DNA of 42,409 bases. It comes from an uncultured Lachnospiraceae bacterium (GTDB lineage: Bacteria > Bacillota > Clostridia > Lachnospirales > Lachnospiraceae). Below the pieces are notes generated by a model. It saw only the letters and a list, made by a program, of their open reading frames with translations. It was not told where the DNA came from and searched no databases. The position numbers and the translations under genes are program-made. Numbering within the stretch: the first letter of the stretch is position 1; each line of letters starts with the position of its first letter. The stretch lies in assembly GCA_947630855.1 (NCBI GenBank), contig CANRJF010000014.1:1-42409 (forward strand), written 5' to 3'. Below, piece after piece: positions 15,324 to 23,135 of this stretch.

Positions 15324-16418
15324 TTAGTTTAATTGCTTAACATATAATCGGTCTATTCCATTTCCATAGTTTACAATATCTTTAACATAATGATATCCAT
15401 ACTTCTCATATAAGCCAATGTGTTCTGACGGAATATAGGTTTCTTTAAATCCAAGCGACTTCGCATATTGGTTTGCTGCTTCAATCAACCTTTCGCTAAT
15501 CCTATGCCCACGATATTCTTCCGTCACAAATATGCTAGATACCCAAGGATAAATTTCAGGCATTGGGTAGTAATCAGCTTTCGCAATAGATGCCATTCCG
15601 ACAATTTGATTGTTAACTAATGCCACAAACATAGTTTCCCACTCACTAAACTCCCAATTACGAAGCGCTTGCAATGTATGTTCTTTCACATCCTCCCAGG
15701 AAAAGTTCTCTACAAAGCGAACTAATTCATCTGCCAGTTCTGTATTTCTATCTACCTTTTTAATTTCTGGTAAACTTACTAACCCGAAATATCGCTCTAC
15801 TTTGTCTGCCGTTTTCCTAACTGTACTCTGAGGTGTTCTTTCAAGCCAAAAATAACCACTTTCTTTAATATCACAGTAATGTTTCTCGTTGAGACTTTTC
15901 AAGGCTGCATTGCATGTTTCTTTTGCTTTTTCAACATCAGACGCACTATTTATAAAGTTACAAAATCCTTGATGGTCTGGGCGATTACAATAATCATCAA
16001 TTATATTAGATGGTTCCTTTAATAAAAAAACAATTCTAGATGGTTCCGTAATCTGTTCAGCCTGTTCCATAGTCAAATGACAATCGCACAATACAATTTG
16101 ATTTTGAGAAAGTCGTATCAAATCCAATAATACAAAGTCTAATTGTTCTCTTGTGTTATCAATCAACCATTTTTTGTATTCATCTACGGTACGCCCAAAA
16201 AACTCATCTGCATCTTTAAAAAATTTATTCATTGCTGGCTGAAAAGTAGCATTTGAAACTTTTTGATGTTTCTCAAATTGCTCATCAATATCGTAAACAA
16301 ATAAATTGTGTCGTTTTGCCAGCTCCCGTGAAATCGTTGTTTTTCCTCCACAAGGTGTTCCGGTTACAAAATAAACATTTTTTAAATACTCTTTAATTAC
16401 ATTGTCTTGAAATATCAT
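15324..16418 (-). CDS. P-loop kinase-like domain fused to a GNAT acetyltransferase
   Basis: 364 aa from ATG 16418, chosen because GAAGGAG lies eight bases upstream; the open frame continues to 16481. The N-terminal part has a Walker A loop VTGTPCGGKTTIS (near residue 20) and a kinase-like DIDEQF and VLCDCHL arrangement, similar to shikimate/AAA-type nucleotide kinases. The C-terminal part (from about residue 225) is a GNAT domain with SSIFVTEEYRGHRISERLI, the acetyl-CoA-binding motif, and a terminal YEKYGYHYV. The two domains share one uninterrupted frame. The fusion suggests a two-step modifying enzyme (phosphorylation and acetylation) or a toxin/resistance-type protein. The substrate is not visible. 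Confidence 0.8.
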   Translation of the reverse strand: MIFQDNVIKEYLKNVYFVTGTPCGGKTTISRELAKRHNLFVYDIDEQFEKHQKVSNATFQPAMNKFFKDADEFFGRTVDEYKKWLIDNTREQLDFVLLDLIRLSQNQIVLCDCHLTMEQAEQITEPSRIVFLLKEPSNIIDDYCNRPDHQGFCNFINSASDVEKAKETCNAALKSLNEKHYCDIKESGYFWLERTPQSTVRKTADKVERYFGLVSLPEIKKVDRNTELADELVRFVENFSWEDVKEHTLQALRNWEFSEWETMFVALVNNQIVGMASIAKADYYPMPEIYPWVSSIFVTEEYRGHRISERLIEAANQYAKSLGFKETYIPSEHIGLYEKYGYHYVKDIVNYGNGIDRLYVKQLN

Positions 16419-16623
16419 TACATAATCTCCTTCTATTAAATAGTTTTTAATGTTCTGTTTGTACATAAAACTATTTAACACAGCCTTATGTACTTAGATA
16501 TTTCTTAATCGCAAAAACATCACCATTTTCTTCACCTCCTCGAAATTGAGTTCCTTTTCTCATTTTATCATATCAAGTCCAAATATTCTACCAACATTTC
16601 ATCCGATTAATCATTTGTTGAAA

Positions 16624-16914
16624 TCACCAGACTTCCAGAGTATCAATTGCATCCACCCACGCTTGCATTTCACTATCTAAAGCAAGCCGGGCATATTCCA
16701 ACGGCTCATCTATTGCTCAAGCTTTGAGTGAATTTTGTGAACAGGGAGTGGTTTTTACTCCATACTCTGCCTTGTTGCAATAAATTCGCAATACGAAATT
16801 CTCAAATGTAGTTACATCATTACTAATTGTCTGTGGGTTATAATCTGCATATATCAATCTCATTTTATCCATCCTTTCTTGAAAATGTATTATAAGCATT
16901 TCATCCAGTCCCAA
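16624..16914 (-). pseudogene. DUF6061-like gene, second copy, with in-frame TGA
   Basis: This copy reads MRLIYADYNPQT... through NSLKA and then TGA at 16717-16719, where the intact copy (13126-13368) has a Leu codon. The same frame continues after the stop with AIDEPLEYARLALDSEMQAW and ends at TGA 16624-16626. It has the same length and alignment as the intact copy, so a single nonsense change explains it. The upstream sequence (GTATTATAAGCATTTCATCC on the plus strand) is conserved too, so the duplicated unit included the 5' flank. Confidence 0.75.
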
Positions 16915-16988
16915 CCATTTTTTTATAATTTGTTATAAGTTGTTACTAGATTTTCTTTTTCTAATGGTACTGCATCACATTTGTTTTA

Positions 16989-17017
16989 TTGACTATATTC
17001 CACTTGTGGAATATAAT
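16989..17017 (+). promoter_or_regulatory. traX promoter with perfect palindromic operator
   Basis: TTGACT (16989-16994), 17-base spacer, TATAAT (17012-17017). The 20-base palindrome ATATTCCACTTGTGGAATAT (16995-17014) fills the spacer and overlaps the -10 box, the geometry of a repressor operator. It matches the padR promoter at 7385-7412. Confidence 0.8.
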
Positions 17018-17061
17018 GGTATAGAAAAGAGATTCGATATGTTTAAAGGAGGATACATAAC

Positions 17062-17817
17062 ATGGACAAAAGTAAAGGACTCAACGCAGACCAATTAAAA
17101 TTAATTGCGATTGCAGCAATGACCCTTGATCATTTAACATGGACGATATGGCCGGGTTATTCCACAGACTGGTGGGTTGTGGCATTTCATATTCTGGGAC
17201 GGCTGACTGCGCCTATCATGTGGTTTTTCATTGCAGAAGGATATCATTACACCCATAATGTGAAAAAATATGCAATACGGCTGTTTTTTCTGGCAGTAAT
17301 ATCACACTTTGCCTATAATTTCTGTTTCGGTATATCATTTGTGCCGTTTACGGAAACAGTATTTAACCAGACGGGGGTTGTCTGGTCATTGGCATGGGGG
17401 CTGGTTCTGTTATGCATCAACGATAACGAAAAAATGAAGCAGTGGCAGAAGTTAATACTGACCATTTTCATCTGCATCATTACATTTCCGTCCGACTGGA
17501 GCTGCATTGCAACAATGTCAATATTATGTATGGGTACAAACCGGGGCAATTTCAAAAAACAGATGGGCTGGATGATGTTTTGGACATTTATGTATGCGGC
17601 AGTATACTTCGTGTTTATTGACCGGGTATATGCAGTCATTCAGCTTGGCACTTGTTTAACGATTCCGCTGTTATATCTTTACAATGGCAAAAAAGGTTCC
17701 TGGAAAGGTATGGGCCGGCTGTTTTATGTATATTATCCCCTGCATTTGGTTATCTGCGGTATTATCCGCATTCTTTTGTGGGGAAGCGGAGTCTCAACAG
17801 GAACGGCTAATTTTTAA
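17062..17817 (+). CDS. TraX-family integral membrane protein
   Basis: 251 aa, ATG 17062 with AAAGGAGG ten bases upstream. The N-terminus GLNADQLKLIAIAAMTLDHL and FHILGRLTAPIMWFFIAEGYHYT are the TraX signature. About seven or eight hydrophobic segments follow. TraX acetylates pilin in the F plasmid, but chromosomal TraX-like proteins in Firmicutes are not tied to conjugation, and no transfer genes are present here; an acyl-transfer role at the membrane is the best family-based guess. It is probably cotranscribed with the carboxylesterase 113 bases downstream and controlled through the palindrome in its promoter. Confidence 0.85.
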   Translation: MDKSKGLNADQLKLIAIAAMTLDHLTWTIWPGYSTDWWVVAFHILGRLTAPIMWFFIAEGYHYTHNVKKYAIRLFFLAVISHFAYNFCFGISFVPFTETVFNQTGVVWSLAWGLVLLCINDNEKMKQWQKLILTIFICIITFPSDWSCIATMSILCMGTNRGNFKKQMGWMMFWTFMYAAVYFVFIDRVYAVIQLGTCLTIPLLYLYNGKKGSWKGMGRLFYVYYPLHLVICGIIRILLWGSGVSTGTANF

Positions 17818-17930
17818 GAAATCCCTTCGTGATAATTTTTTAACCAACGCCGGCATAATACCGGTAGACAATTTCTGTATAGTATATTAGAATACTAATT
17901 AGGATACATATAATACAGGAGGAAGATGGT

Positions 17931-19352
17931 ATGAAGAGGATAATTGTTGATACGGAATATGGAAAAATTGAGGGTTTACATGGCTGGGATCCGAGAATTG
18001 CCGTTTTTAAAGGTGTTCCTTATGCAGCCCCGCCGATAGGTGATTTACGGTTTCATTCACCCGTTCCTCATGAGAAGTGGGACGGAATCAGAACGGCTTT
18101 TGACTATGCGCCTGTTTCCATGCAGTATACGCCGGGCATAGACAAGGATTCTTTCTGGACAAAGGAGATGCATCCTACCGGACCGGAATATGAGGTCAGT
18201 GAGGATTGTTTATATCTGAATATTTTTACACCTGCCAGAAGTGATTCGGAAATGCTTCCGGTACTTTTCTATATCCATGGGGGTGGATTTACGGGAGGAT
18301 ATCCAAGTGAAATAGAATTTGATTGGGAGCATATGGCGGCGAAAGGAATGGTAGTGGTGTCCATCCAATACCGGCTTGGCATTTTGGGATTTTTTGGATG
18401 CAGTGAGCTGTCAGAGAAATACCCTGATGCCCCCAAGGGCAATTACGGACTGGAAGACCAGATTGCCGCACTGTCATGGACGGTCCGCAACATTAAAGCA
18501 TTCGGCGGCAATCCAAATCAGATTACCATAGCTGGACAGTCGGCAGGCGCGATGAGTGTACAGTGTCTCTTGGCTTCTCCGCTGACAAAAGGAATGATGA
18601 GCGGCGCAATTATTGAAAGCGGTGTGGCAGGCGATTTTGACGATATGCCTACATTTGCCTATCCCATTGAAGAGGTAGAGAAAGTAGGCGGCAGGTTTAT
18701 GAAGAATGCAGGTTATCATAGTGTAGAAGAGCTTATGAAGGCAGATGCCAAAACCCTGATTGAACAGGTAGACAGTGCATTGGGCGGGGGTTTCCATTTC
18801 CAGCCGACAGTTGACGGACATATTTTAATGGAATCTCCATTTCAGGCGTATGTTCATAATCATCATCATAATGTGCCGGTCATATGCGGTTACAACAGAG
18901 GGGAAACAAGGATGTTTAATGACAGCAGTGATGACGCGGATATCGGAACAATTGTAGCGACCAGAATGTTTGGTTATATACAGTTTTTACAGGGGCGGAC
19001 AGGATATTTGTATGAATTTGACGGAGATATTCCCGGCGATGACCATATTGGTTCTTACCATGGCAGTGAAATGTGGTTTGCCTATGATGCATTGGCCAGA
19101 TCTGACAGGCCGTTTACAGGAAAGCATTATGACCTTGCAAGGAGCATCAGTTCATATTGGACCAATTTTGTAAAAACGGGAAATCCCAACGGAAACGATA
19201 TTTTCGGTTATAAGCTGCCCGAATGGCAAAAATTTACGCCGGATAACCAGTTTTTGATGCTGTTTAAGGATAAACCGCAGAAAACAGGCCTCCTTACCAC
19301 AGAGAAGATGAAAAAAATAATGGAAGAAAAGCTGGGAATCAAGATTCAGTAA
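17931..19352 (+). CDS. Type B carboxylesterase
   Basis: 473 aa, ATG 17931 after AGGAGG. It is an alpha/beta hydrolase of the carboxylesterase/para-nitrobenzyl-esterase family: FKGVPYAAPPIGDLRF near the N-terminus, the EDCLYLNIF motif (residues 90-98), oxyanion loop YIHGGGF (residues 114-120) and nucleophile elbow ITIAGQSAGAMS (Ser near residue 201). The acid is in NRGETRMF and the catalytic His in GSYHGSEMWF (near residue 375). It is a complete family member, slightly short. No signal peptide, so cytoplasmic. It hydrolyses esters of unknown identity; with TraX, a putative acyl transferase, it may form an acylation/deacylation pair under PadR control. Confidence 0.88.
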   Translation: MKRIIVDTEYGKIEGLHGWDPRIAVFKGVPYAAPPIGDLRFHSPVPHEKWDGIRTAFDYAPVSMQYTPGIDKDSFWTKEMHPTGPEYEVSEDCLYLNIFTPARSDSEMLPVLFYIHGGGFTGGYPSEIEFDWEHMAAKGMVVVSIQYRLGILGFFGCSELSEKYPDAPKGNYGLEDQIAALSWTVRNIKAFGGNPNQITIAGQSAGAMSVQCLLASPLTKGMMSGAIIESGVAGDFDDMPTFAYPIEEVEKVGGRFMKNAGYHSVEELMKADAKTLIEQVDSALGGGFHFQPTVDGHILMESPFQAYVHNHHHNVPVICGYNRGETRMFNDSSDDADIGTIVATRMFGYIQFLQGRTGYLYEFDGDIPGDDHIGSYHGSEMWFAYDALARSDRPFTGKHYDLARSISSYWTNFVKTGNPNGNDIFGYKLPEWQKFTPDNQFLMLFKDKPQKTGLLTTEKMKKIMEEKLGIKIQ

Positions 19353-19460
19353 AGCAGTGCACCGGGTATTTTCTTCTCATTAATAAGTAGGAAATATTTT
19401 TGCATCGTATCTGAGAGGGAACTGAACGGATACTCTGGAAAACGAATGGAGGAAATATAA

Positions 19461-19922
19461 ATGACGCCTTTTTTTGTGGAATTGATGAGAACACAGGATA
19501 TTCATGCAGAGATAAGCAGAAGTGAGTTTGTCAGACTTGGACTTACAGAGGGAATCCCCAGGATTATCTATATCCTGCGGGATTATGAAGGCTGTGTTCA
19601 AAAGAGGCTTGCAAAGTTATGTGGAATCAAGGAATCATCATTGGCTGTTTCATTAAAACGAATTGAGGCTTTAGGATACATAAGAAAGGAAAAAGTAATT
19701 GTAGCCGGGAGCAAAAGCACTAATGCTATTTATCTGACAAAAGCAGGAAGAAAGAAAGCGGATGAAGTAGCAGAATTAATGGCTCGACTGGACCAGATAT
19801 GTTTAACAGGATTTTCAGAAGAAGAGAAAACGGCATTATATTCTATGCTTGGGCGTGTCAGAGATAATCTGGAACATTATAAAAAGGAACAAGATTCGGT
19901 TTTCAAAAAATTTCTAATGTAA
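19461..19922 (+). CDS. MarR-family transcriptional regulator
   Basis: 153 aa, ATG 19461 with GGAGG upstream. Winged helix-turn-helix: GCVQKRLAKLCGIKESSLAVSLKRIEALGYIRKEK (residues 46-80), wing SKSTNAIYLTKAGRKKADEV, and flanking dimerisation helices. It could respond to a small molecule and regulate its neighbours. No palindromic site could be tied to it with confidence. It lies 108 bases after the carboxylesterase, possibly in the same transcript. Confidence 0.88.
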   Translation: MTPFFVELMRTQDIHAEISRSEFVRLGLTEGIPRIIYILRDYEGCVQKRLAKLCGIKESSLAVSLKRIEALGYIRKEKVIVAGSKSTNAIYLTKAGRKKADEVAELMARLDQICLTGFSEEEKTALYSMLGRVRDNLEHYKKEQDSVFKKFLM

Positions 19923-19936
19923 GAATTGACAATCTC

Positions 19937-19945
19937 TGTTATAAT
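19937..19945 (+). promoter_or_regulatory. Extended -10 promoter of the toxin-antitoxin operon
   Basis: TGTTATAAT (19937-19945) fits the extended -10 pattern TG-n-TATAAT, located 30 bases before the antitoxin ATG. A TTGACA at 19926-19931 is too close to serve as its -35 box. Confidence 0.5.
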
Positions 19946-19974
19946 ATTAGTAGCAAAGAATGGAGGTGGTTTTC

Positions 19975-20205
19975 ATGAACATACTGGAAGCGAATATGGA
20001 ATTATTATCTACGATTCCGGAAGAACATCAGAAAGAGATACAACAGTTTTTATTGATGAATTTTTGTAGTGAAAATCCTTATAAACCACTTAGCAGAAAC
20101 GAGATTTTATCGGAACTTGCACAGTCGCGGGCATGTTATGAACGTGGCGAGGGAGAAGACTTCGATAAAGCAGTTGATGAAATAGGTGCCAAATATGGCT
20201 TATAA
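19975..20205 (+). CDS. Antitoxin of a type II toxin-antitoxin pair
   Basis: 76 aa from ATG 19975, preceded by TGGAGGTGG; an in-frame ATG at 19960 overlaps that ribosome site. The small acidic, helical protein (EEHQKEIQQFLLMNF, then EILSELAQSRACYERGEGEDFDKAVDEIGAKYG) has the short regulator pattern seen upstream of RelE/ParE toxins. It overlaps the toxin start by 11 bases. The N-terminal DNA-binding fold is not obvious, so the antitoxin call rests mainly on position, size and the C-terminal helix pattern. Confidence 0.75.
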   Translation: MNILEANMELLSTIPEEHQKEIQQFLLMNFCSENPYKPLSRNEILSELAQSRACYERGEGEDFDKAVDEIGAKYGL

Positions 20206-20545
20206 GGTGATGATAATGCCGCCCGCAAAACGCAGGCTTGATATGTATGTCTATTATACATTGGAAACCTTAAAGAACAGACAGGCGGCAAAGTCAATTC
20301 TTGAAGACGTGAAAGCAACCAAAAAGCGACTATCGGTTATTGCCGATTCCCTTAAAATATGTGATGATCCGATTTTGGCAAAATATGAATATCGAAAAAT
20401 CCACTTTGCGAAGCATAAGTTTGTAATGATATATCGGATTGAAGGGAATCAAGTAATTGTAGATGGTATGTTCCACGAATTGCAGGATTATGAAGGAATT
20501 TTTGCAAGAGAGCTTCATTTGGGCGAAAGCGATGAGGAGGAATAA
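20195..20545 (+). CDS. RelE/ParE-family toxin
   Basis: 116 aa from ATG 20195 (MAYKVMIMPPAKRRLDMYVYYT), inside the end of the antitoxin gene; a GTG at 20186 is a less likely start. The fold pattern matches ParE/RelE: an N-terminal strand with PPAKRRL, two helices (RQAAKSILEDVKATKKRL), then YRKIHFAKHKFVMIYRIEGNQVIVDGMFHELQDYEGIF. The strand YRKIHFAKHKFVMIYRI is the family hallmark. Targets are gyrase for ParE types or mRNA on the ribosome for RelE types, and I cannot tell which. The translational overlap with the antitoxin is typical. Confidence 0.82.
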   Translation: MAYKVMIMPPAKRRLDMYVYYTLETLKNRQAAKSILEDVKATKKRLSVIADSLKICDDPILAKYEYRKIHFAKHKFVMIYRIEGNQVIVDGMFHELQDYEGIFARELHLGESDEEE

Positions 20546-20549
20546 GCCT

Positions 20550-20777
20550 ATGGAGCATAAAGGAAATAAGTGGGAGGGAAAAACTTCTCAGTTTAAAAAG
20601 AGAAGAAAGAAACCTAGAAAAGACGGAGATATAATATTTGATAATGCAGTAATGGCGGAAGAATAAAGTGGTTATATTATCAAGGACGAAAAAGGGAACA
20701 TTGTTCATCCTGATAACAGAATGGTTCTTCTTTTTTATCCGGATTACAAGTGTTATCTACATAAAAAAGATAACTAA
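20550..20777 (+). pseudogene. Small ORF split by an in-frame TAA
   Basis: ATG 20550 follows GAGGAGG in the toxin's last codons. The first part is 38 aa and very basic (MEHKGNKWEGKTSQFKKRRK, then DNAVMAEE), ending with TAA 20664-20666. The same frame then continues SGYIIKDEKGNIVHPDNRMV to TAA 20775-20777 with convincing protein-like sequence. A single substitution to TAA would split a 75-aa protein. Alternatively, only the short basic peptide is made. No family recognised. Confidence 0.5.
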
Positions 20778-20853
20778 ATATATGAAATGAGAATTGGGGG
20801 TATTCCATGAAGTTATATGGGATGCCCATATTTTTATGCAAAAAACACAGAAA

Positions 20854-20903
20854 AGAACAAATGTTTGTTTATAGTAGACAAGAAGAAAGTTCTGTGCTAT
20901 ACT
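20854..20903 (+). promoter_or_regulatory. uvrB promoter with LexA/SOS-box-like site
   Basis: AGAACAAATGTTTG (20854-20867) fits the Gram-positive LexA box (CGAAC-n4-GTTCG) at eleven of fourteen possible positions, with intact GAAC and GTT cores. It is followed by TAGACA (20875-20880), a 17-base spacer and TATACT (20898-20903). uvrB is a classic SOS gene in Firmicutes, so LexA control is plausible. Confidence 0.65.
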
Positions 20904-20983
20904 AAAATTTGTTTTCGTGCTATCTAATCCATATGGTTTTAATGAGGGTTTGGCAGTAGGAAAAAACAAAAAAGATGATCCTG

Positions 20984-21034
20984 ATTCGTCGTGGAGCCAT
21001 TTTGGACAAAAACAGAAGATATGCCACGACGAAT
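20984..21034 (+). repeat. Perfect 11-bp inverted repeat in the uvrB leader
   Basis: ATTCGTCGTGG (20984-20994) and CCACGACGAAT (21024-21034) with a 29-base loop, about 80 bases after the promoter and 50 before the uvrB start. It has no T-tract, so it is not a simple terminator. It would form a stable stem in the 5' untranslated RNA. Confidence 0.7.
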
Positions 21035-21084
21035 TTCTGGCAAATAGGCGAACTTTTTTACTACGACTTTTGGAGGTGGTATTT

Positions 21085-23082
21085 GTGCAAACTGCACAAA
21101 ATATATTTAAACTTCATTCAGAATACAAGCCCACAGGCGACCAGCCCCAGGCGATAGAAGCCCTTGTAAAAGGTTTCCAGGAGGGCAACCAGTTCCAGAC
21201 TTTACTTGGGGTTACCGGTTCCGGTAAGACCTTTACGATGGCAAACGTCATCCAGCAGTTAAACAGACCAACGCTGATTATCTCCCATAATAAGACTTTG
21301 GCGGCGCAGCTTTATGGGGAATTTAAGGAATTTTTTCCTGAGAATGCGGTGGAGTACTTTGTCTCCTACTATGACTATTATCAGCCGGAAGCCTACGTGC
21401 CCTCCACTGATACTTATATAGCAAAAGACTCTGCCATCAATGAGGAGATAGACAAGCTCAGACTTTCCGCTACCGCCGCATTGGTGGAGCGCAGGGATGT
21501 AATTATTGTTGCCAGTGTATCCTGTATTTACGGGTTGGGAAGCCCGGTGGATTATCAGAATATGATGGTTTCCCTGCGGCCAGGCCAGGAGAAAGACAGG
21601 GATGAGGTCATCCAGAAACTAATCAGCATCCAGTATACAAGGAACGATATGGATTTTCACCGGGGAACTTTCCGGGTACGGGGGGACGTGCTTGAAATAT
21701 TTCCCGCAAACTTCAGCGAGACCGCCTACCGGGTAGAATTTTTCGGTGATGAAATCGACAGAATCGTAGAAGTAGATGTGCTGACAGGAGAGATAAAAAA
21801 TCAACTGGAACATATTGCCGTTTTTCCGGCGTCCCACTATGTGGTTCCCCAGGAAAAAATAAACCAGGCATGTGTGGAAATTGAAAAGGAAATGGAACAG
21901 CGTGTCCGTTATTTCAAAGAACATGATAAATTGTTGGAAGCCCAGAGGATTGCGGAGCGCACGAATTTTGATATTGAAATGCTTCGGGAGACAGGATTTT
22001 GCAGCGGAATCGAAAATTATTCCAGGCACCTGGCAGGTATGCCTGCCGGGGCAACGCCCCACACTTTAATGGATTATTTTCCCGATGATTTTTTGATTAT
22101 CGTGGACGAGTCCCATATTACAATTCCTCAGGTAAGGGGAATGTTTGCAGGCGACCAGTCCAGAAAGACGACCCTGGTAGATTATGGATTCCGACTTCCT
22201 TCCGCAAAGGACAACCGGCCTTTAAATTTTCAGGAATTTGAGGAGAAAATCAACCAGATGCTGTTTGTATCCGCAACCCCCAATGTTTACGAGGAGGAGC
22301 ATGAATTATTGCGCACGGAACAGATTATCCGTCCCACCGGGCTTTTAGACCCGGAAGTGGAAGTGCGCCCTGTGGAGGGACAGATTGACGATTTGATTGC
22401 AGAGGTAAAAAAAGAAACTGCAAATCACAATAAAATATTAATTACCACACTGACAAAGCGTATGGCGGAAGATTTGACGGACTACATGAATGAGGTGGGT
22501 ATTCGGGTGAAATATCTCCACTCGGATATTGACACCTTAGAGCGTTCCGAGATTATACGGGATATGCGCCTGGACGTGTTTGATGTGTTAGTGGGCATCA
22601 ACCTTCTCCGGGAGGGGTTAGACATTCCCGAGATTACTTTAGTGGCAATTTTAGATGCGGATAAAGAAGGTTTTCTGCGTTCCGAGACATCCTTGATTCA
22701 GACTATCGGAAGGGCGGCAAGAAATTCCCAGGGACATGTAATTATGTATGCGGATTCCATAACGGATTCTATGCGCGTTGCCATTGAGGAGACGAAGAGA
22801 AGAAGGAAAATCCAGCAGGCTTACAATGAAGAACATGGCATAACGCCCCAGACTATTCAGAAATCCGTCCGGGATTTAATCAGCATTTCAAAGAAAGTAG
22901 CAAAAGAAGAGCAGCAGTTTGCAAAAGACCCGGAATCCATGAGCAACCAGGAATTGGATAAACTCATTGGGGAAGTGAAAAAGAAAATGGAGAAAGCGGC
23001 AGCAGAGTTAAACTTCGAGGCAGCGGCAGAGCTTCGTGATAAAATGGTAGAGTTAAAAAAGTTCAGAAATGAAAAAGAGTAA
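21085..23082 (+). CDS. uvrB: Excinuclease ABC subunit B
   Basis: 665 aa from GTG 21085, preceded by TGGAGG; the frame is open to 20917, but UvrB proteins begin at [17 protein letters not shown]. The damage-verifying helicase of nucleotide excision repair. Walker [14 protein letters not shown], the beta-hairpin region [12 protein letters not shown] that clamps DNA, DEADH-like IIVDESH, helicase motif [11 protein letters not shown], and the C-terminal UVR domain [29 protein letters not shown] that binds UvrC. Full family length. Preceded by an SOS-like box and followed 53 bases later by uvrA, the usual gene pair. Confidence 0.98.
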   Translation: MQTAQNIFKLHSEYKPTGDQPQAIEALVKGFQEGNQFQTLLGVTGSGKTFTMANVIQQLNRPTLIISHNKTLAAQLYGEFKEFFPENAVEYFVSYYDYYQPEAYVPSTDTYIAKDSAINEEIDKLRLSATAALVERRDVIIVASVSCIYGLGSPVDYQNMMVSLRPGQEKDRDEVIQKLISIQYTRNDMDFHRGTFRVRGDVLEIFPANFSETAYRVEFFGDEIDRIVEVDVLTGEIKNQLEHIAVFPASHYVVPQEKINQACVEIEKEMEQRVRYFKEHDKLLEAQRIAERTNFDIEMLRETGFCSGIENYSRHLAGMPAGATPHTLMDYFPDDFLIIVDESHITIPQVRGMFAGDQSRKTTLVDYGFRLPSAKDNRPLNFQEFEEKINQMLFVSATPNVYEEEHELLRTEQIIRPTGLLDPEVEVRPVEGQIDDLIAEVKKETANHNKILITTLTKRMAEDLTDYMNEVGIRVKYLHSDIDTLERSEIIRDMRLDVFDVLVGINLLREGLDIPEITLVAILDADKEGFLRSETSLIQTIGRAARNSQGHVIMYADSITDSMRVAIEETKRRRKIQQAYNEEHGITPQTIQKSVRDLISISKKVAKEEQQFAKDPESMSNQELDKLIGEVKKKMEKAAAELNFEAAAELRDKMVELKKFRNEKE

Positions 23083-23135
23083 CTGTGAGGGAATTGAACT
23101 GATATGAAAAAGATTAAGGAGCACGTGAAAAGATT

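Noticed and set aside
7381..17027. The two promoter copies as attachment-site direct repeats of an integrated element.
   Set aside because: Each copy is a functional-looking promoter with an internal palindrome, correctly placed for its own gene, and no integrase is present; shared regulation is simpler, though the att idea is not excluded.
17062..17817. TraX as a sign of a conjugative element.
   Set aside because: TraX homologues are common on Clostridia chromosomes, and there are no relaxase, coupling or type IV secretion genes here.
2848..20666. Stop-codon reassignment suggested by three in-frame stops (TAG in NRPS, TGA in the DUF6061 copy, TAA in the small ORF).
   Set aside because: Three different stop codons are involved, and the core genes end normally with all of them; independent nonsense mutations in accessory genes explain it better.
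20917..21084. Upstream extension of the uvrB frame as a longer N-terminus.
   Set aside because: It passes through the inverted repeat and lacks similarity to UvrB; GTG 21085 has a strong ribosome site and gives the usual length.
21619..22062. Long antisense ORFs inside uvrB, uvrA, recD2 and mbl.
   Set aside because: They are shadows of well-conserved genes, without ribosome sites or protein-like composition.
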